Origin: Aulostomus chinensis
Taxonomy: Eukaryota; Chordata; Actinopteri; Syngnathiformes; Aulostomidae
Direction of reading: 5' to 3'
Assembly: GCA_037954235.1 (NCBI GenBank)
Contig: JBBMOA010000021.1
Coordinates: forward strand, 9,867,001-9,931,000
Length of the DNA stretch: 64,000 nt
The translations under genes were made by a program, and so were the position numbers. A model generated the notes under the pieces. That model was not told where the DNA came from and made no database searches. It worked only from the letters and a program-made list of their open reading frames with translations. Positions 25,735-36,849 of this stretch are shown in pieces. Position 1 is the stretch's first letter. Each line of letters opens with the position of its first letter.

Positions 25735-25980
25735 GTTTGTCACGTCTGGTGTGTTTTGGTTGTCTTCCTGCTCTGTGTGTCCCTTCTGTTTTCCTGTAGC
25801 CTTGCTCACCCCCCCCCCCCCCCACACACACACACACTTTGACCACATCAGCCACGTTAATGCGCCCTCTGTCTCCCCCAGCCAATCAGCTCTCCCCCTG
25901 CTCACCTGTTCTGACTCCCCTGATAGCTCTGTGTTTATACCAGGTCCGTCTACCCGTTGCTCCCTCGATGTTCTTTTAGC
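25735..25980. mobile_element. fish non-autonomous transposon fragment
   Basis: The text GTCACGTCTGGTGTGTTTTG, CTTCCTGCTCTGTGTGTCCC, CTCACCTGTTCTGACTCC and GTTTATACCAGGTCCGTC is characteristic of a dispersed element found across fish genomes. A C15 run and a short (CA)n at 25809-25838 interrupt it. No coding capacity. Confidence 0.5.
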
Positions 25981-28299
25981 TTCAAAAATTGTCTGTTTTT
26001 TTTAACCAGAAAACCTTTCCAACAAAGTAAAAAATAAAACAATCTACTGTTTTCCCTAAATTAACATCGTTGATTTCAGAAATAATGAGCGGACGATTAA
26101 TTTTTTTTCAAGTGGACGCAACACACTTCCCTAAGAGACAACGCAGACTTCCGTTTCTGCCACACTTAACAGCAAATCTACTGATAATTGTGGAGATGTT
26201 CCACAAGGTCTCCCACTTCTGTAGGATGTTTAGATATTTCCCTAAACAGACCAACGAAACGGGTTTCCAGTTTGATTCATCCTCTGGAGATCGGGAATGT
26301 CCAGGCTGCCCAACTTAGCGAAGACTTTATACACACAAAAATACTAATGATAATAATAAAAAAAATCGGATTGCACCGTGGGCCATCTCTTCATGTAGGG
26401 CACATTTCATGACTCTTAGGCACATTCAAACATTAGCATAGTTCCATTTCTTTGACATGCACGAGCGCGACTCCTCTGACCTTTAACTGTGACCTTTAGC
26501 ACTCCCTAAATGCCACTTTGGGAAAGTCATTTATTGTGCTTGGCCCTGCTGTCAGGGTGGAATGTCACATGTGTCTGACTGACAAACAGCTACATTGCTC
26601 ATGAATTGCTGGTGAATTTGTGGAATGATGCTAAAGGAAGTCTCAGCATTTCTATACCAGCTGCAAGCAAGCGTGTGAAATATACATCATGTGTGCATCG
26701 ATGAATGATTTATACGTTTCAACATGGAGGCAACAACATTAAGAGAAAAGCACATACTGCAAACTACCCTTTCAACCTCAAACACACACTTACATGTTCA
26801 CCCGCTCACACACCAATGATCTTCCTGAATGTACCCGTGTGCCGGATGCGGCTCTCCAACATGAATTGAGTCAAGGTAAAGCAGGATTAATTCTCCGGAG
26901 CTGCACAGGAATGGGCCGTACATTGAGCTGGATCAGCAACCCCCCCGACCAACCAAACAGCAGGGTGATTAATAACAACCCCTCCATTACCCTCTACACA
27001 TACGTCAGGTTGAAGGTTGATGGAGAGCAGCACAGTGTGGTGTTACAGCCCATCATACAGATTAGAATTTAGACTTCAGACACCACCTTTACCCTGCTGC
27101 TTCACGCCATTTGTATCCTTCAGGTATCCCTCCATCGCTACTGGGCTATTTGTCACCGCGGAGCCACGATTTCAGTTTGGCAGAAATGGCTTTTTGAGAG
27201 TGTTTCAACTTCTGTTTCGTGACGCAGTCAAACAGGGAATAAAAGATGGCTGCCAAAAATCTCACAATTCTACACTTTGGTGTTCTCCACCTACACAACC
27301 ATAAACATCTTGCTAGCGACACGGCCTTACTGAAAATCATCCTCCCCCCTAACCTCTGGATTGGAGGTTTATAAAAAAAATTTAAAATGTCCAGAGAAAC
27401 ATCAGTTTGAACTGATTTAGATGTTTGAACAGCAAATGAGACGAACAAACGAATGAGTTTCCATCCGTGCCTTCCCGACAACATTCCAAGTTTCTGGGAG
27501 GACATTGTTTACCGTTACACAACCGCTGCCTCTCACTGAAGTACAGACTTCAGGGGGTTTCTGCTTCATATTTTCATGCAGTTGCTGCTTCAGTTGAATG
27601 CTTGATTGCGGTTTTGAGGCGGTGAACAGACAAAAACACACAAACTTACCATTCTTGCTAGCACGCTAATGTAGCTTAGCTTGTAGACATACAGTATTTA
27701 CAAGCCACTAAAAGCTTAAGATAGATTGACAGGTGGATGTCATTATTGGTTGAAACTATGGTCGCAGGCCTCAATAACCAATTGGATTTAAATACAACAT
27801 TTTTCTATTAATTTGTTTGGCTTTGACACATAAATAAGTGAAGAATTGGACAAAGTTTCTGAGCCAAAAGTCATTTTTCATTTCAGCTACGGACTTTTGT
27901 CACGGGGATCGGTACCAAACTTTGGAACACAACTAAAAGGGGATCACAGGGGGTTGGAGAAATAAAACTTAATAAAGCACCACCACTGCCATGCAGGTGA
28001 TAACAAAGGGAAAAAAACCCAAAGAAAACAAATTATACTAGCTGCCAAGCAGGTGGAGGACAGGAGGGAAGAGGGCTATCAGACCACTCTGAGCACAGGA
28101 AAATGATTGCTGAGTTTTGGGGACTCTTAAACTTGTTTTGAACGAGGTGGTGCTTTTGCTTTTATAGTATTTTTGCTCAAGAGATATAAAAGTCTAGAAA
28201 GTTCACTCCCTAACTGAAGCCAGCTTAATTAAAACCCCGAATCTAAAAACCTCACATCGTAGAAATGCAACCTGTAAAACTCACACTCTTGACAAGCGT
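25981..28299. other. intergenic or distal sema5a 3' flank, no gene identified
   Basis: A minus-strand AATAAA near 26530 is the first canonical poly(A) signal after sema5a. 27900-28100 has repeat-like text (CACCACTGCCATGCAGGTG). No exon is supported on either strand. Confidence 0.4.
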
Positions 28300-29666
28300 G
28301 TTGTGTACGAAGCAGTTTTTAATTTATGCACAGTAACACAAGCAAACATGTAAAAAGAGTTAGTTGCAACGGAACCATTGGATAACCTATTATTTTTGTT
28401 ACACACTCCCAACGGAAAGATCTCGACTTGATGAGTGGATTTCATCGTGTATATAGTAGATTATGTGTAGCTCTCCAGTTGGTTGTGGAGGAGGATTGGA
28501 TTCGCTACGCTCCACCTGTACAGTAAATGCCTTTAAACATCCTTCTCTCACAAACACATACGAAGCCAAAGGAATAGCAAACACTATCAAAGTTCAAAAA
28601 CATTTGTTTGTTTTTTACAAAAAAATATAAAAAAGTACTGTGACAAAGATGGAATTGATGCCGGCTGATATGAATACTCCTGATTACTTGTCAGAATACA
28701 GATTTTCTTTTCAAAATAAATTTTTTTTCAATTCTTTTAACACTTGCAACACTGAATAAATGTTTGAAGAAAAGGGAAATAAAACTACAGACATAGGCTT
28801 AACTAAACTTCCTGTACAAGAACATACGAACATTTTTAGAAAGCAACGACGACAACGGAAAAAGAAAAAGAACGAAAAATTTTACACTGATAGCTCCGTC
28901 CCTCAAACGCTGCAAGCTGCAACAGGAAAAAAAAAAGAAGAAGCGACGACAATAAACAAACAAAAACATGTACAAAGGTGACCATCGAATATCTACATCC
29001 TGGTTCTAGAGCTGCAGGTGGATATTTCTGAAGATAGCCGTAGAAGGAAAAAAAGCTAGCAAATGTCACCAAAGCCTTTTCTCCTACGGAAAAACTGAAC
29101 AAAGAACAGAAAAAAAGCAAGTTTAAACAAAAATGGAATGCCATCAGTCATGCAAAATAAAAATAAAAACAAAAATAAAAACACCCAAAAACTGAGAAAA
29201 CAGGTGAAGTCATGCAAAGCGCTTCTGTGATTCTTTCCCTCATTACAAATACAGGTCTGTTTACGAGGCGTCACAGGAAAAGTTAAAAGGGATCCCCTGC
29301 CATCTCTTTAAGTTTTTTTCCCTTTTTTTCTTTCTTTTTTTTAATAAGTCCACATTGGGAAATCCTCTTGTCCGTTTCTCAGTGAAAGTCGAGGCAAAAA
29401 TCTGCCACACAGAGAGAGAGAGAGAGAGAAAAAAAAGCTTTCCAAGTGTACCCCCAAAGGCACCTGAGAGAAAGTGGGCGTTTCCCTCTGTTGGCGAGAC
29501 TGTCTGTGTGTTTTCATTACCAGCTGCCATAGAGTCTCAGAGTAGGGGGGGCGGTGAAGGTGGAGGTGGGGCTGGGCGGGGTGGGGCGGGTTATCCCACG
29601 TGTGGTGTCACAAACCTCAATACAAAGCACAAAGAAGAGAGGAGGGATGATGGCGTCCTCTTTAAA
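28300..29666 (-). other. sema5a: presumed sema5a 3' UTR, end not certain
   Basis: The sequence after the canonical stop contains no coding signature and is A/T-rich, with oligo-A and oligo-T runs. It also holds a (GA)n run at 29410-29429 and a block at about 29540-29600 that is G-rich on the plus strand, so the transcript would be C-rich there. The first variant poly(A) signal on the minus strand is ATTAAA at 28318-28323, followed by a GU-rich stretch (GAGTGTGAGTTTT). The first canonical AATAAA is much further on, near 26,530. The UTR could therefore be about 1.35 kb or about 3.1 kb. Confidence 0.4.
28318..28323 (-). terminator. sema5a: candidate poly(A) signal ATTAAA for sema5a
   Basis: Minus-strand ATTAAA, about 1.35 kb after the stop codon, with GU-rich sequence 20-45 nt downstream. 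No AATAAA occurs on this strand between the stop and this site. The assignment rests on motif and spacing only. Confidence 0.3.
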
Positions 29667-29786
29667 TTAATAGTCATCGTAGGTGTTGAGGTCGGTGAAG
29701 TATGCGTTGGTATAAGTCTTCCCGGCAAGCTGAGGGTTGAAGTACTTATTTCTTTCTTCCAGAATCAGATTGTTTTTGTTGAAGGC
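29667..29786 (-). CDS. sema5a: sema5a last coding exon, canonical C-terminus with stop
   Basis: 120 nt of coding sequence: 39 codons and a TAA stop at 29667-29669. The acceptor is TTTTTTGTATCCACAG. In phase 0 from the transmembrane exon it reads AFNKNNLILEERNKYFNP, then GKTYTNAYFTDLNTYDDY and stop. This is the conserved semaphorin 5A cytoplasmic terminus; the mammalian protein as I recall it ends YFTDLNNYDEY. The tail has several tyrosines in acidic contexts. The 3' UTR continues toward lower coordinates. Confidence 0.96.
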   Translation of the reverse strand, partial: AFNKNNLILEERNKYFNPQLAGKTYTNAYFTDLNTYDDY

Positions 29787-31024
29787 CTGTGGATACAAAA
29801 AACAAATGAAGTCAGTATGAAAATCAAGATGATAAAAACCCATAACCCCCCCCCCCCCCAAACGAAAAAAAAAAAAAAGCAACACAAATTAATGGCAAGC
29901 CGCTCAGTGACATAAACTCTACGGAGCAAGGTCAAAGCGTTCGCAAACAGGCTGGAAAAATGATAAGCCACCACAACGGCACATTATTGTGATGCCCGCG
30001 TGTTATGTCCACCTCTGTCATCTCTAATACCCGGCATCAGCAGTTTTTATGGCCCTCAGATTGTTTTGGCCCTCTAGGACAATCTAGGCTGTATAAAATC
30101 CATCAAAAGAGACTCACTTTCCTGTTAAACAAGAGGAAAGAGTCACTCTTTCTGTCCCTGTGTGACGCGGTGAACATCAGCTTCTTGATGTGGTGCTCAG
30201 TACAACATCAGCAATTTGGCGAATGGATGCGTGCGTGTGCGCGTTCGTGTGTGTGTTGGGAGTCCCTCGAGGTGGTGTAATGGAACGCTTGATGATGCAG
30301 TGTTTGCAGTTGATGAATGTTTCTGACTGACACTGATGGGGGTACAAGGAGTGTGCCGCACAAAACAGACAAAAAAACCCCAACACAAACAAAACCCCAG
30401 CCCTCATAGTTCTTCCCCATTATGTGATTTGCACACAAAGGGACGTAATCAACACTCCCGCAGCTCAGGAGGTGGCCCCATGGCTGCTTTTAAAACAGCT
30501 GTGCTAGGATGCTTGTTAGCATCATTTTCTCTGTGTTCTTGCCTGTTTAATTGGCTGAAGAATGATTACATTTGGTGTGGTAAACAAAATTAGTTTGAAC
30601 TATGAAGCAGGCATTAGTGATAGAGAGGTAACATAGGAGCATTTAAAAACAGCATCGCAATTAATTTTCTTTCTCAAGTCGTTAAATTAATCCATGAAGA
30701 CACGTTCAAAAAAAAAAACCCATAAAGAAAAAAATGACAAAAACAAGACAAACATGGAAAAAAAACCCACACATGCAGGAGAGGAAAAATAAAAGAGGGC
30801 TACACTGCCTTCTCACAAGCCGGGGGTGGGGTAGGGAAGGGAAAATGGAGGGATGGAAGAGAGGAAGAGGGGGTCTGAGCAGAGAAACTAAAGTCTTTAC
30901 TCCAACCTGCCACACACAGGAAGTGCCACAGGAAGTGGAAGGGGCACGGTGGGGAAGAGGAAGTAGTAGTGCTTGGGGTCAAAGAGTTGTTGGGGAGGGG
31001 TCAAGAGGCGGGATGTCGAAGAGG

Positions 31025-31126
31025 TTAGTAGAAAATCTCCAGGCCGCGCATGGACACCCCCATGTTAGCAGAGAGAGGCTGGTGCATGGCGGGGTCATCC
31101 AAGGGCAAGAGTACCGACACATCTGG
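31025..31126 (-). CDS. candidate alternative last exon of sema5a (33-residue tail)
   Basis: Inside the final sema5a intron the minus strand has a strong acceptor (pyrimidine-rich CATTCCTCTCCCCCCTGCAG). It is followed, in phase 0, by 33 codons and TAA, starting PDVSVLLPLDDPAMHQPLSA and ending MRGLEIFY. The transmembrane exon also ends in phase 0, so splicing to this exon gives a membrane-bound SEMA5A with a new cytoplasmic tail in place of the conserved one. Codons are mostly G/C at the third position, unlike nearby intron. I do not recognise the peptide. An ATTAAA (minus strand) lies about 475 nt downstream at 30546-30551. Alternatives are the last exon of a nested gene or a chance ORF; the antisense plus frame is also open here. 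Confidence 0.45.
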   Translation of the reverse strand, partial: PDVSVLLPLDDPAMHQPLSANMGVSMRGLEIFY

Positions 31127-32129
31127 CTGCAGGGGGGAGAGGAATGGGCAAGAGTCATCCTCACAGAAACCCTAGCGCCATCTTCTATCTGCCTGTACAT
31201 ATGATCAATGTTACAGGACACGAGAGCCAGACTTGGGTTTGTGATCGTAACATAGACCTCTTGAAATACTCTAAGAAAGCAGTAGGAAAGAAAAAAATGA
31301 TACACAGTGAATAATAATGACTTATGTGTGTCTTCAACTGCAGGATCTGAGCCAAAAACTCCTAAAATATAGCATCAGATGCTCATAAATCCTTCTTATA
31401 AAAACTCAAAGGAGGCACATTATGGTTTTTGCACATTTAATGGTTGGACATTCACTGCATCGTCCGAACCATTTAGGCTCCGTGAGTGAAAGCTGCAGGC
31501 ACAATGTGCTTTGGGAAAATTGGACAGTGCTCATTTGTCATGCAGTTCTTTTTGTACTTTAACATGGAGCGTCTATATTCATATCCGCCTCTATCTAACT
31601 GAATCATGCTCTATGCTCCGCATTCTAATTGCGTGACAGATGAACGCTCCTCACACCTTTATTCCATGATTAAATGATACCGATAGGCTCCCTTGGAGCA
31701 AAAGGACATTATTTGGGAAGCATTTTTGCCAACGGAAAAACCAGATATTGGCATAGTTTATAGCTTAAATATCTTATAATGAGCTCTTTCTTTGACAGAT
31801 TATCTTTCTGAATAAAGCAAATCAGAGTGTGAGAGAGTGGTTTCTTCTTTGGTACTCATAGAAGAATGAAGAGTTAGCACATTCTTACTTGACTACATAT
31901 TTGTGGGGTTCTACAAGGTTAATTAAAGAAAAGTTGTATTCAGGGATTGTACTTCTACTGTCAAGTAATCCAAGTAAGATAAGAGTTGGGGGTAACATTA
32001 AGATTTTTCAATACTTTTGGGAGTGAGACTAATAAACTGTATATATAATACAAAACACAGATCATAACCTGGTAAAGATGCTAACTTTTAGCCTGTTACA
32101 GCATTACGAATATAAAATCAAGTGCATAT

Positions 32130-32163
32130 ATAAAGGGGACAAGAAGAGGGATCCCTTCTCTCC

Positions 32164-32198
<35 letters not shown>

Positions 32199-32730
32199 GT
32201 GTGTGTGTGTGTGTGTGTTAGGGAGCTGAGACCCAAAGAGACCAGCTAATTGCTAGTTAGCCTAGCTACTGATATTTGGAGGGAAACTAGCATACCCCAT
32301 CAAATACGCTTTTCCTCTTTTACATCAGTAACACAAGGGTGTGTACAATATTTGCCGTGAAACAACAATTTAAAATTACGAGACATTATCAATTAAGAAT
32401 CCTCATCAGATTTCTTGTGGCAGTGTGGAACTGCTTTCCTGACAGAGCGCAATGATTTGACATACCACACCTCAAAATCCCCTTTGAAACTTTGATTCTT
32501 TACACTTCTCAATCAATCAGTCAGGAGGTTTATTTCTTAACTAAACAAGATCCTGGCCCACATCTGTTTGAACGAGAGGAGGAAGCTGAGTGACTGAGGT
32601 ATGCTAACCTGCTAAACTAACTGGCAGTAGGCTGGTGTCTGAGTGTCTCCGCTCCCTAAATCACACACAGAGGAGAGAAGGGTATCTATCTTCTTCTGTG
32701 GCTCTGGGGAGGATGACAAATACGTGTATT
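32130..32730. mobile_element. ~600-bp non-autonomous element with long inverted ends (copy B)
   Basis: Left arm 32140-32260 (GACAAGAAGA, CCCTTCTCTCC, GTGTGTG, TTAGGGAGCTGAGACCC, GAGACCAGC). The right arm 32620-32725 is its inverted counterpart (GGTGTCTGAGTGTCTCCGCTC, CACACACAGAGGAGAGAAGG). The right arm has a 33-bp exact inverted match to 5423-5455 of copy A. The interior shares GGAACTGCTTTCCTGACAGAG with copies A and C. No reading frame of note. Confidence 0.62.
32164..32218. repeat. (GT)n with (GC)n centre, inside the left arm of copy B
   Basis: (TG)9, a short CG block, then (TG)11. The other arms of the element family have only TGTGTGTG at this position, so the array expanded after insertion. 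Confidence 0.9.
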
Positions 32731-33138
32731 TCCAAAAAAAAAAAGAAAGAAAAAAGGCTTCTTTAAGACTCAAGTTGTTGACCCTTTTAAACTGACGACT
32801 AAAATGAATTTTTACTGGCCAGAGAATCATCTATATGATGGTCACTGAGTCCTAAAAGTGGCCAAGCGAGTCCCACATTATCGTAAGAAAGTAATTTGCA
32901 AAATAGTGATAGAAAATGACTATTTAAGGGTTAAACATCCAACTCAGAGAGAAAAAGCAGCTCTGCTTATCAGCAGCGCCTGTTTGTTCTACCATGCAGT
33001 AACATAACAAAGAACCTCTCTAGCAGGGAGTTGTTTTAGGTCCCTGATTACCTAACCACACATTCGTATGTTATGAGAAAGCAGTGTATGACAATTGACA
33101 CAGAACAAAGTCACACACTGAGACACACAGCAGAGGGG

Positions 33139-33142
<4 letters not shown>

Positions 33143-33178
<36 letters not shown>
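33143..33178. repeat. (GA)n microsatellite
   Basis: About 18 uninterrupted GA units in the last sema5a intron. Confidence 0.96.
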
Positions 33179-33182
<4 letters not shown>

Positions 33183-33410
33183 AATGTGCGCACAACTGCC
33201 TATCTGTTCCACGGCTCGAGCGTGTCAGCGCACCGCAGGAGGCGGTGTGACAGAGAGAGTCATGCAGTAAGCAGTATCCTTAATCACAACTGATGCTGGA
33301 GGAAGTGCAAACACTTGCTCACTGACTCAGAGAGGGAGTGTGCATCAATTGATTAACACTACACGTCAAATTAGACCCACAATCAACGTTGTGCAAACCT
33401 GTCCACCGAC

Positions 33411-33622
33411 CTTAATGGCTTCCACCGAGTCGTATTTGTCCAGTTTGTTGATGTGGTTGGTGATGCTTGTGTTGAGCGGGGCAGCTGAGATGGGGTGAAT
33501 GACGGTGGCGTCGTGCGACTGCTGCTGGTAACGCTGACAGTAGGAGTAGACGAGCAGGGTGACCAGACATCCCAGGATGGAGCTGCTGAGCCCCACGGCG
33601 ATCATGTGGAAGAGGTTGAAGT
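33411..33622 (-). CDS. sema5a: sema5a coding exon: transmembrane helix and proximal cytoplasmic tail
   Basis: A 212-nt exon that enters in phase 1 and leaves in phase 0. The acceptor is GCTCCCCCCCAG. It encodes FNLFH, then the membrane helix MIAVGLSSSILGCLVTLLVY, a stop-transfer cluster YCQRYQQQSHDATVIHP and the tail segment NTSITNHINKLDKYDSVEAI ending in lysine. This is almost identical to mammalian SEMA5A. The helix is single-pass with the C-terminus in the cytosol. The donor is AAG|GTCGGT, with C at +3 where R is expected, so it is non-consensus. Reading through it adds 14 codons to an in-frame stop at 33366-33368. Confidence 0.96.
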
Positions 33623-35435
33623 CTGGGGGGGAGCACGGTCAACTCATGTCAACAAGTGGATGTGATAATTAAAGCTGTAAATCAGATGGAACGGCGGAGC
33701 GCGAACGGCTAAAGACCCCTCGAAACTGTGGAAAAAAATATTTTGTCTTCTTTCATCTGTTTTCTTCAGATTCAGTTTTATTGAGACTGTAAAACACATA
33801 TTTCACAAATGAAAAGTTTTTATGTCCCACCCCCCAAACAACATAGCGTCATGCAGGGCGTGAACTCACAACTTTATAAACTGTTAACATTACTTGTATT
33901 CCAAGAGTAATTGCGTCTTTTTCCACTCCAAAAAATGCAAATTGTATGAGTTCCTGCTGTGATTCCTGCTTGTGTTTACAAGGCATCTGTTATCAGCCCC
34001 AAATTAAAGTGAAGTAAAAAACATATAAAAAAAAAAAACAGAATTGTTACTTCCCGCTTTTTCATTTTCTTTATTTTGATGTAAAGCATTAGCAAACGGT
34101 GTGACTAATAAGACATGGTTTAATTGTACTTTTCTTCTTCTTCCAAATTAATGGAAGTTTATCTCCATAATAAATACGCTACATTGATTTAATTATCCGC
34201 TAATCCCACTGATCATCGTGTCTCAAGGAAAGACTTGAAATAATGAAAAACAGATCATGTATTTGTAACTTCGATAGATTTTGTTTGATTTTACAAATAA
34301 AGCTTATAAGCGAAAATAAAGTCATTTTGGTTTTGAAGCTGCAAGTGTGAGTGAGAGCATTAATGTGGTTGTCGTCGATTTCCCACTCTTGGGACTAATA
34401 AAGGATTAATTTGTATCATCTTATCTTATCCTATTGTGTCATAAACAAAAACCTTCCTTTTAAAAGCACATTCAAGAGTGACTACCAAAGTTCCAACCAG
34501 GAGAACATATGTAAGTCCTACAGAACTCGGAACATCCTACTATGAAATCCTTCCTCGATGTGGCAGCATTTGCTGTCAAAGGTGAGAAAATGAACATAAC
34601 TTAATCCGGGTCTGAATAAGTCTCTTGATCTTTCCTTTAGGGTCACAGTGACGTCAAGTGTTTATTTCAGTTTACGTTTCTAAACTTGTATTCATCACGT
34701 AACTTCGCTAGCTTTTGTGTAGCTTTAATGTCAGCCGTGGAGCTACAGGCCTAATGGTTTAATACGGTAACTGACGTAAAATTGTTGAAATAATCACCTC
34801 CTCTTATTTTATTTATAGTGGTGTTGATGGGAACTGAACCAACTTCCACGCTTCTCAGTTGCGTTAACACACTTGACAAGTTCAGAAGGTGTGTGAGAGG
34901 AAAAAAGCTCTACCGAGTCTTGTTTGACCTAAAGCAGCTTCCTGCTACGAGCGCAAGCTGAGCATTTTTTTTTGGTCTTTTTACATGTGGATTGCTGCAG
35001 CTGTACAATAGGAGAACAGTGTTAAAGGTAATTTTATTGATCGACTCAAACTCAACGGTAACTGTAGATACGGGAATTACAGCCTCCACCATTGTAAATC
35101 TTTCTTTTACTGTAAATCTTCACCTAATGAAAACTGAGATAAACCGCCCCCTGGAGTACGCTGCTTTGCGCTGGGAGCTGATATCTTCAGCTATAGAGGA
35201 GCATCGGAGGGGGAAAAAAAAAAACCCAGACACAATACTTCTCAGCCTACCACAGGATGTGATCAGATCACCACTTTTCTTTAATGTGTCTCGGGTGCGC
35301 GTACAGCAGGATTTATATGCTGTCCAGCAGAATCGGAAAGCTATCTAATAGCTCGTGATACTGTACATGTGCAATGCCAAGAGCTTTCACCCCCCCTCTG
35401 CCTCACATACAAACACACACACACATATAAATTAC
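33623..35435 (-). other. sema5a: sema5a intron between microexon and transmembrane exon
   Basis: 1.8 kb. Contains a plus-oriented SINE/LINE tail at about 34376-34435 (GGGACTAATAAAGGATTAAT then TATCTT repeats). No other exon is supported. Confidence 0.85.
34376..34436 (+). mobile_element. 3' tail of a SINE/LINE
   Basis: GGGACTAATAAAGGATTAAT followed by CATCTTATCTTATCC is the usual 3' end of a fish retroposon. The body is not recognisable. Confidence 0.45.
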
Positions 35436-35480
35436 CTCCACAGCGCCTCTCCTCCTGACTGGAGCGTGCAATCGAGACTT
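35436..35480 (-). CDS. sema5a: sema5a 45-nt microexon: juxtamembrane stalk
   Basis: A 45-nt exon, phase 1 at both ends, encoding EVSIARSSQEERRCG between TSR7 and the membrane helix. The acceptor is preceded by a strong pyrimidine tract (TTTCTTCTTCTTTTGTCAG) and the donor is GTAATT. Mammalian SEMA5A as I recall it has a very similar segment (EVSVARSS...EEKRCG), so the exon is real and conserved. Skipping it would keep the frame and remove 15 residues, including a lone cysteine, from the extracellular stalk. Its size puts it in the range of neuronally regulated microexons; alternative use is inference. Confidence 0.92.
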
Positions 35481-35684
35481 CTGACAAAAGAAGAAGAAAC
35501 CAGCGGAAGGCAGCAGAGTTAGGGTCAAAAACTACACAAACACACCCCTTACTGGCGTGACAAATCATATCCTTGAAGAGTGAGTGTGCACATGAAAGCT
35601 GCATTCAATATGAAAGAGATTACGGTTAAAAACTCCCCCAGCTAATCACGGCTGTGGCACCTGGAGTGGTTTATAAAAAGTATC

Positions 35685-35870
35685 AGCTCTAATTAAAGGA
35701 AATGAAGTACAAGACATTTCTAATGAAGCTTAATGGACTACCTTTCCCATTAAAGGGGATGGATGATAAGGAATAAAGGCAAATGGGTAATTCTATAAAG
35801 ATCTGCGAGGGGGCTCTCATGACTATTATATCCCAGCTAATTAACACAGAAAGGTTACAAATCTATGATT
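35685..35870. promoter_or_regulatory. possible conserved intronic element upstream of the microexon
   Basis: Repeat-free sequence with words CTCTAATTAAAGG, AATGAAGCTTAATGG, CCCATTAAAGG and CAGCTAATTAAC and no reading frame. It lies 200-390 bp upstream of the microexon in the transcript, so it could be a splicing or transcriptional control region. Inference only. Confidence 0.25.
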
Positions 35871-36849
35871 GAATCAAATGTTTACCCTTTCTAATGATGA
35901 ATGATTCCTGAAGTTGAAAGTTTCTTCCTGTGAATGCTGTTAAAATAGTTGAGCCACACGTATTAAAAAAGTATTTGAAGAAAGAGACGTGAGCGTTGCG
36001 GGCTGCTTAATGATCCTGTTGTGGCAGAGATCAATGCTTTCGGGTGTCTCACATTACTGTGCTGTCTATAAAGACATGACTGTCTAAGCAGATATCAATA
36101 TAGCGCGCGTGTGTGCGCGTGTGTGTGTGAAGGAGAAATCTGTGTGTGTATTTGGCATTTACTGGAATGCTGGGCATTTTTTTTTTAATATTTTAAAAGT
36201 TTGTTTGGGAACCAATACAGTTTATCTAGTTTTTTTGGGAAGCAATTGTTGAAAATTGGGGAGAAGATTGATAAATACTGTTAAGGGAAAAAAGGGAAGA
36301 AGTCAAAGTGAAATGTTGAGTTTTTAAGGGGAGATGTGCTGCTGATGTTTCCCTCAAAAGGAAAATAATCCTCTCCATAATTCTCTGTAAAATGGTGAAA
36401 CTTATGTTTTACAGTGTTTGTTTTAGACCAGTCTTAGGTGTTAATGCCATCTTATGATCTTTTATGATGATGGCCCTCTGCTTGTTGACTCTTTTTGATT
36501 CTAATTTATACATATTTTCATTTTATGTGATGTAAGGTGACCTTGAGTATCACAAAGGGAGCTTTATCATTATTTTTACTGTTACTTTAGTCTAATGCAA
36601 GTTAAAAAAAGAATAAAGACTAACTTATGTCTTATGTTCATGCAGCTGGGAAGCTGGAAAGTTCCCATAATTAATACAGGTTTTGAAAACAGCGTTCATG
36701 AACCATTTCTTCCTTTCCAGCATTAGAAAGTTAAAGAACCTGCTGTTGAAAGTAATCTCTGCAGGTCCTGACACACTCCGAGCTCATAATGAAACTAATA
36801 CAGCAGCAGCAGGGTTATTAGAATGAATAAGGAAACTGCCCTTAAGTGT

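Larger units (their letters stand above)
29787..33410 (-). other. sema5a: last sema5a intron
   Basis: 3.6 kb between the transmembrane exon and the canonical last exon. It holds the candidate alternative last exon (31025-31126), copy B of the inverted-end element (32130-32725) with an expanded GT array, a (GA)n at 33143-33178 and a minus-strand ATTAAA at 30546-30551. The donor is GTCGGT and the acceptor ATCCACAG. Confidence 0.9.

Noticed and set aside
30734..31204. 156-codon plus-strand frame
   Set aside because: It is antisense to the candidate alternative sema5a exon in aligned codon register and begins in low-complexity A/G-rich DNA. It has no splice or domain support.
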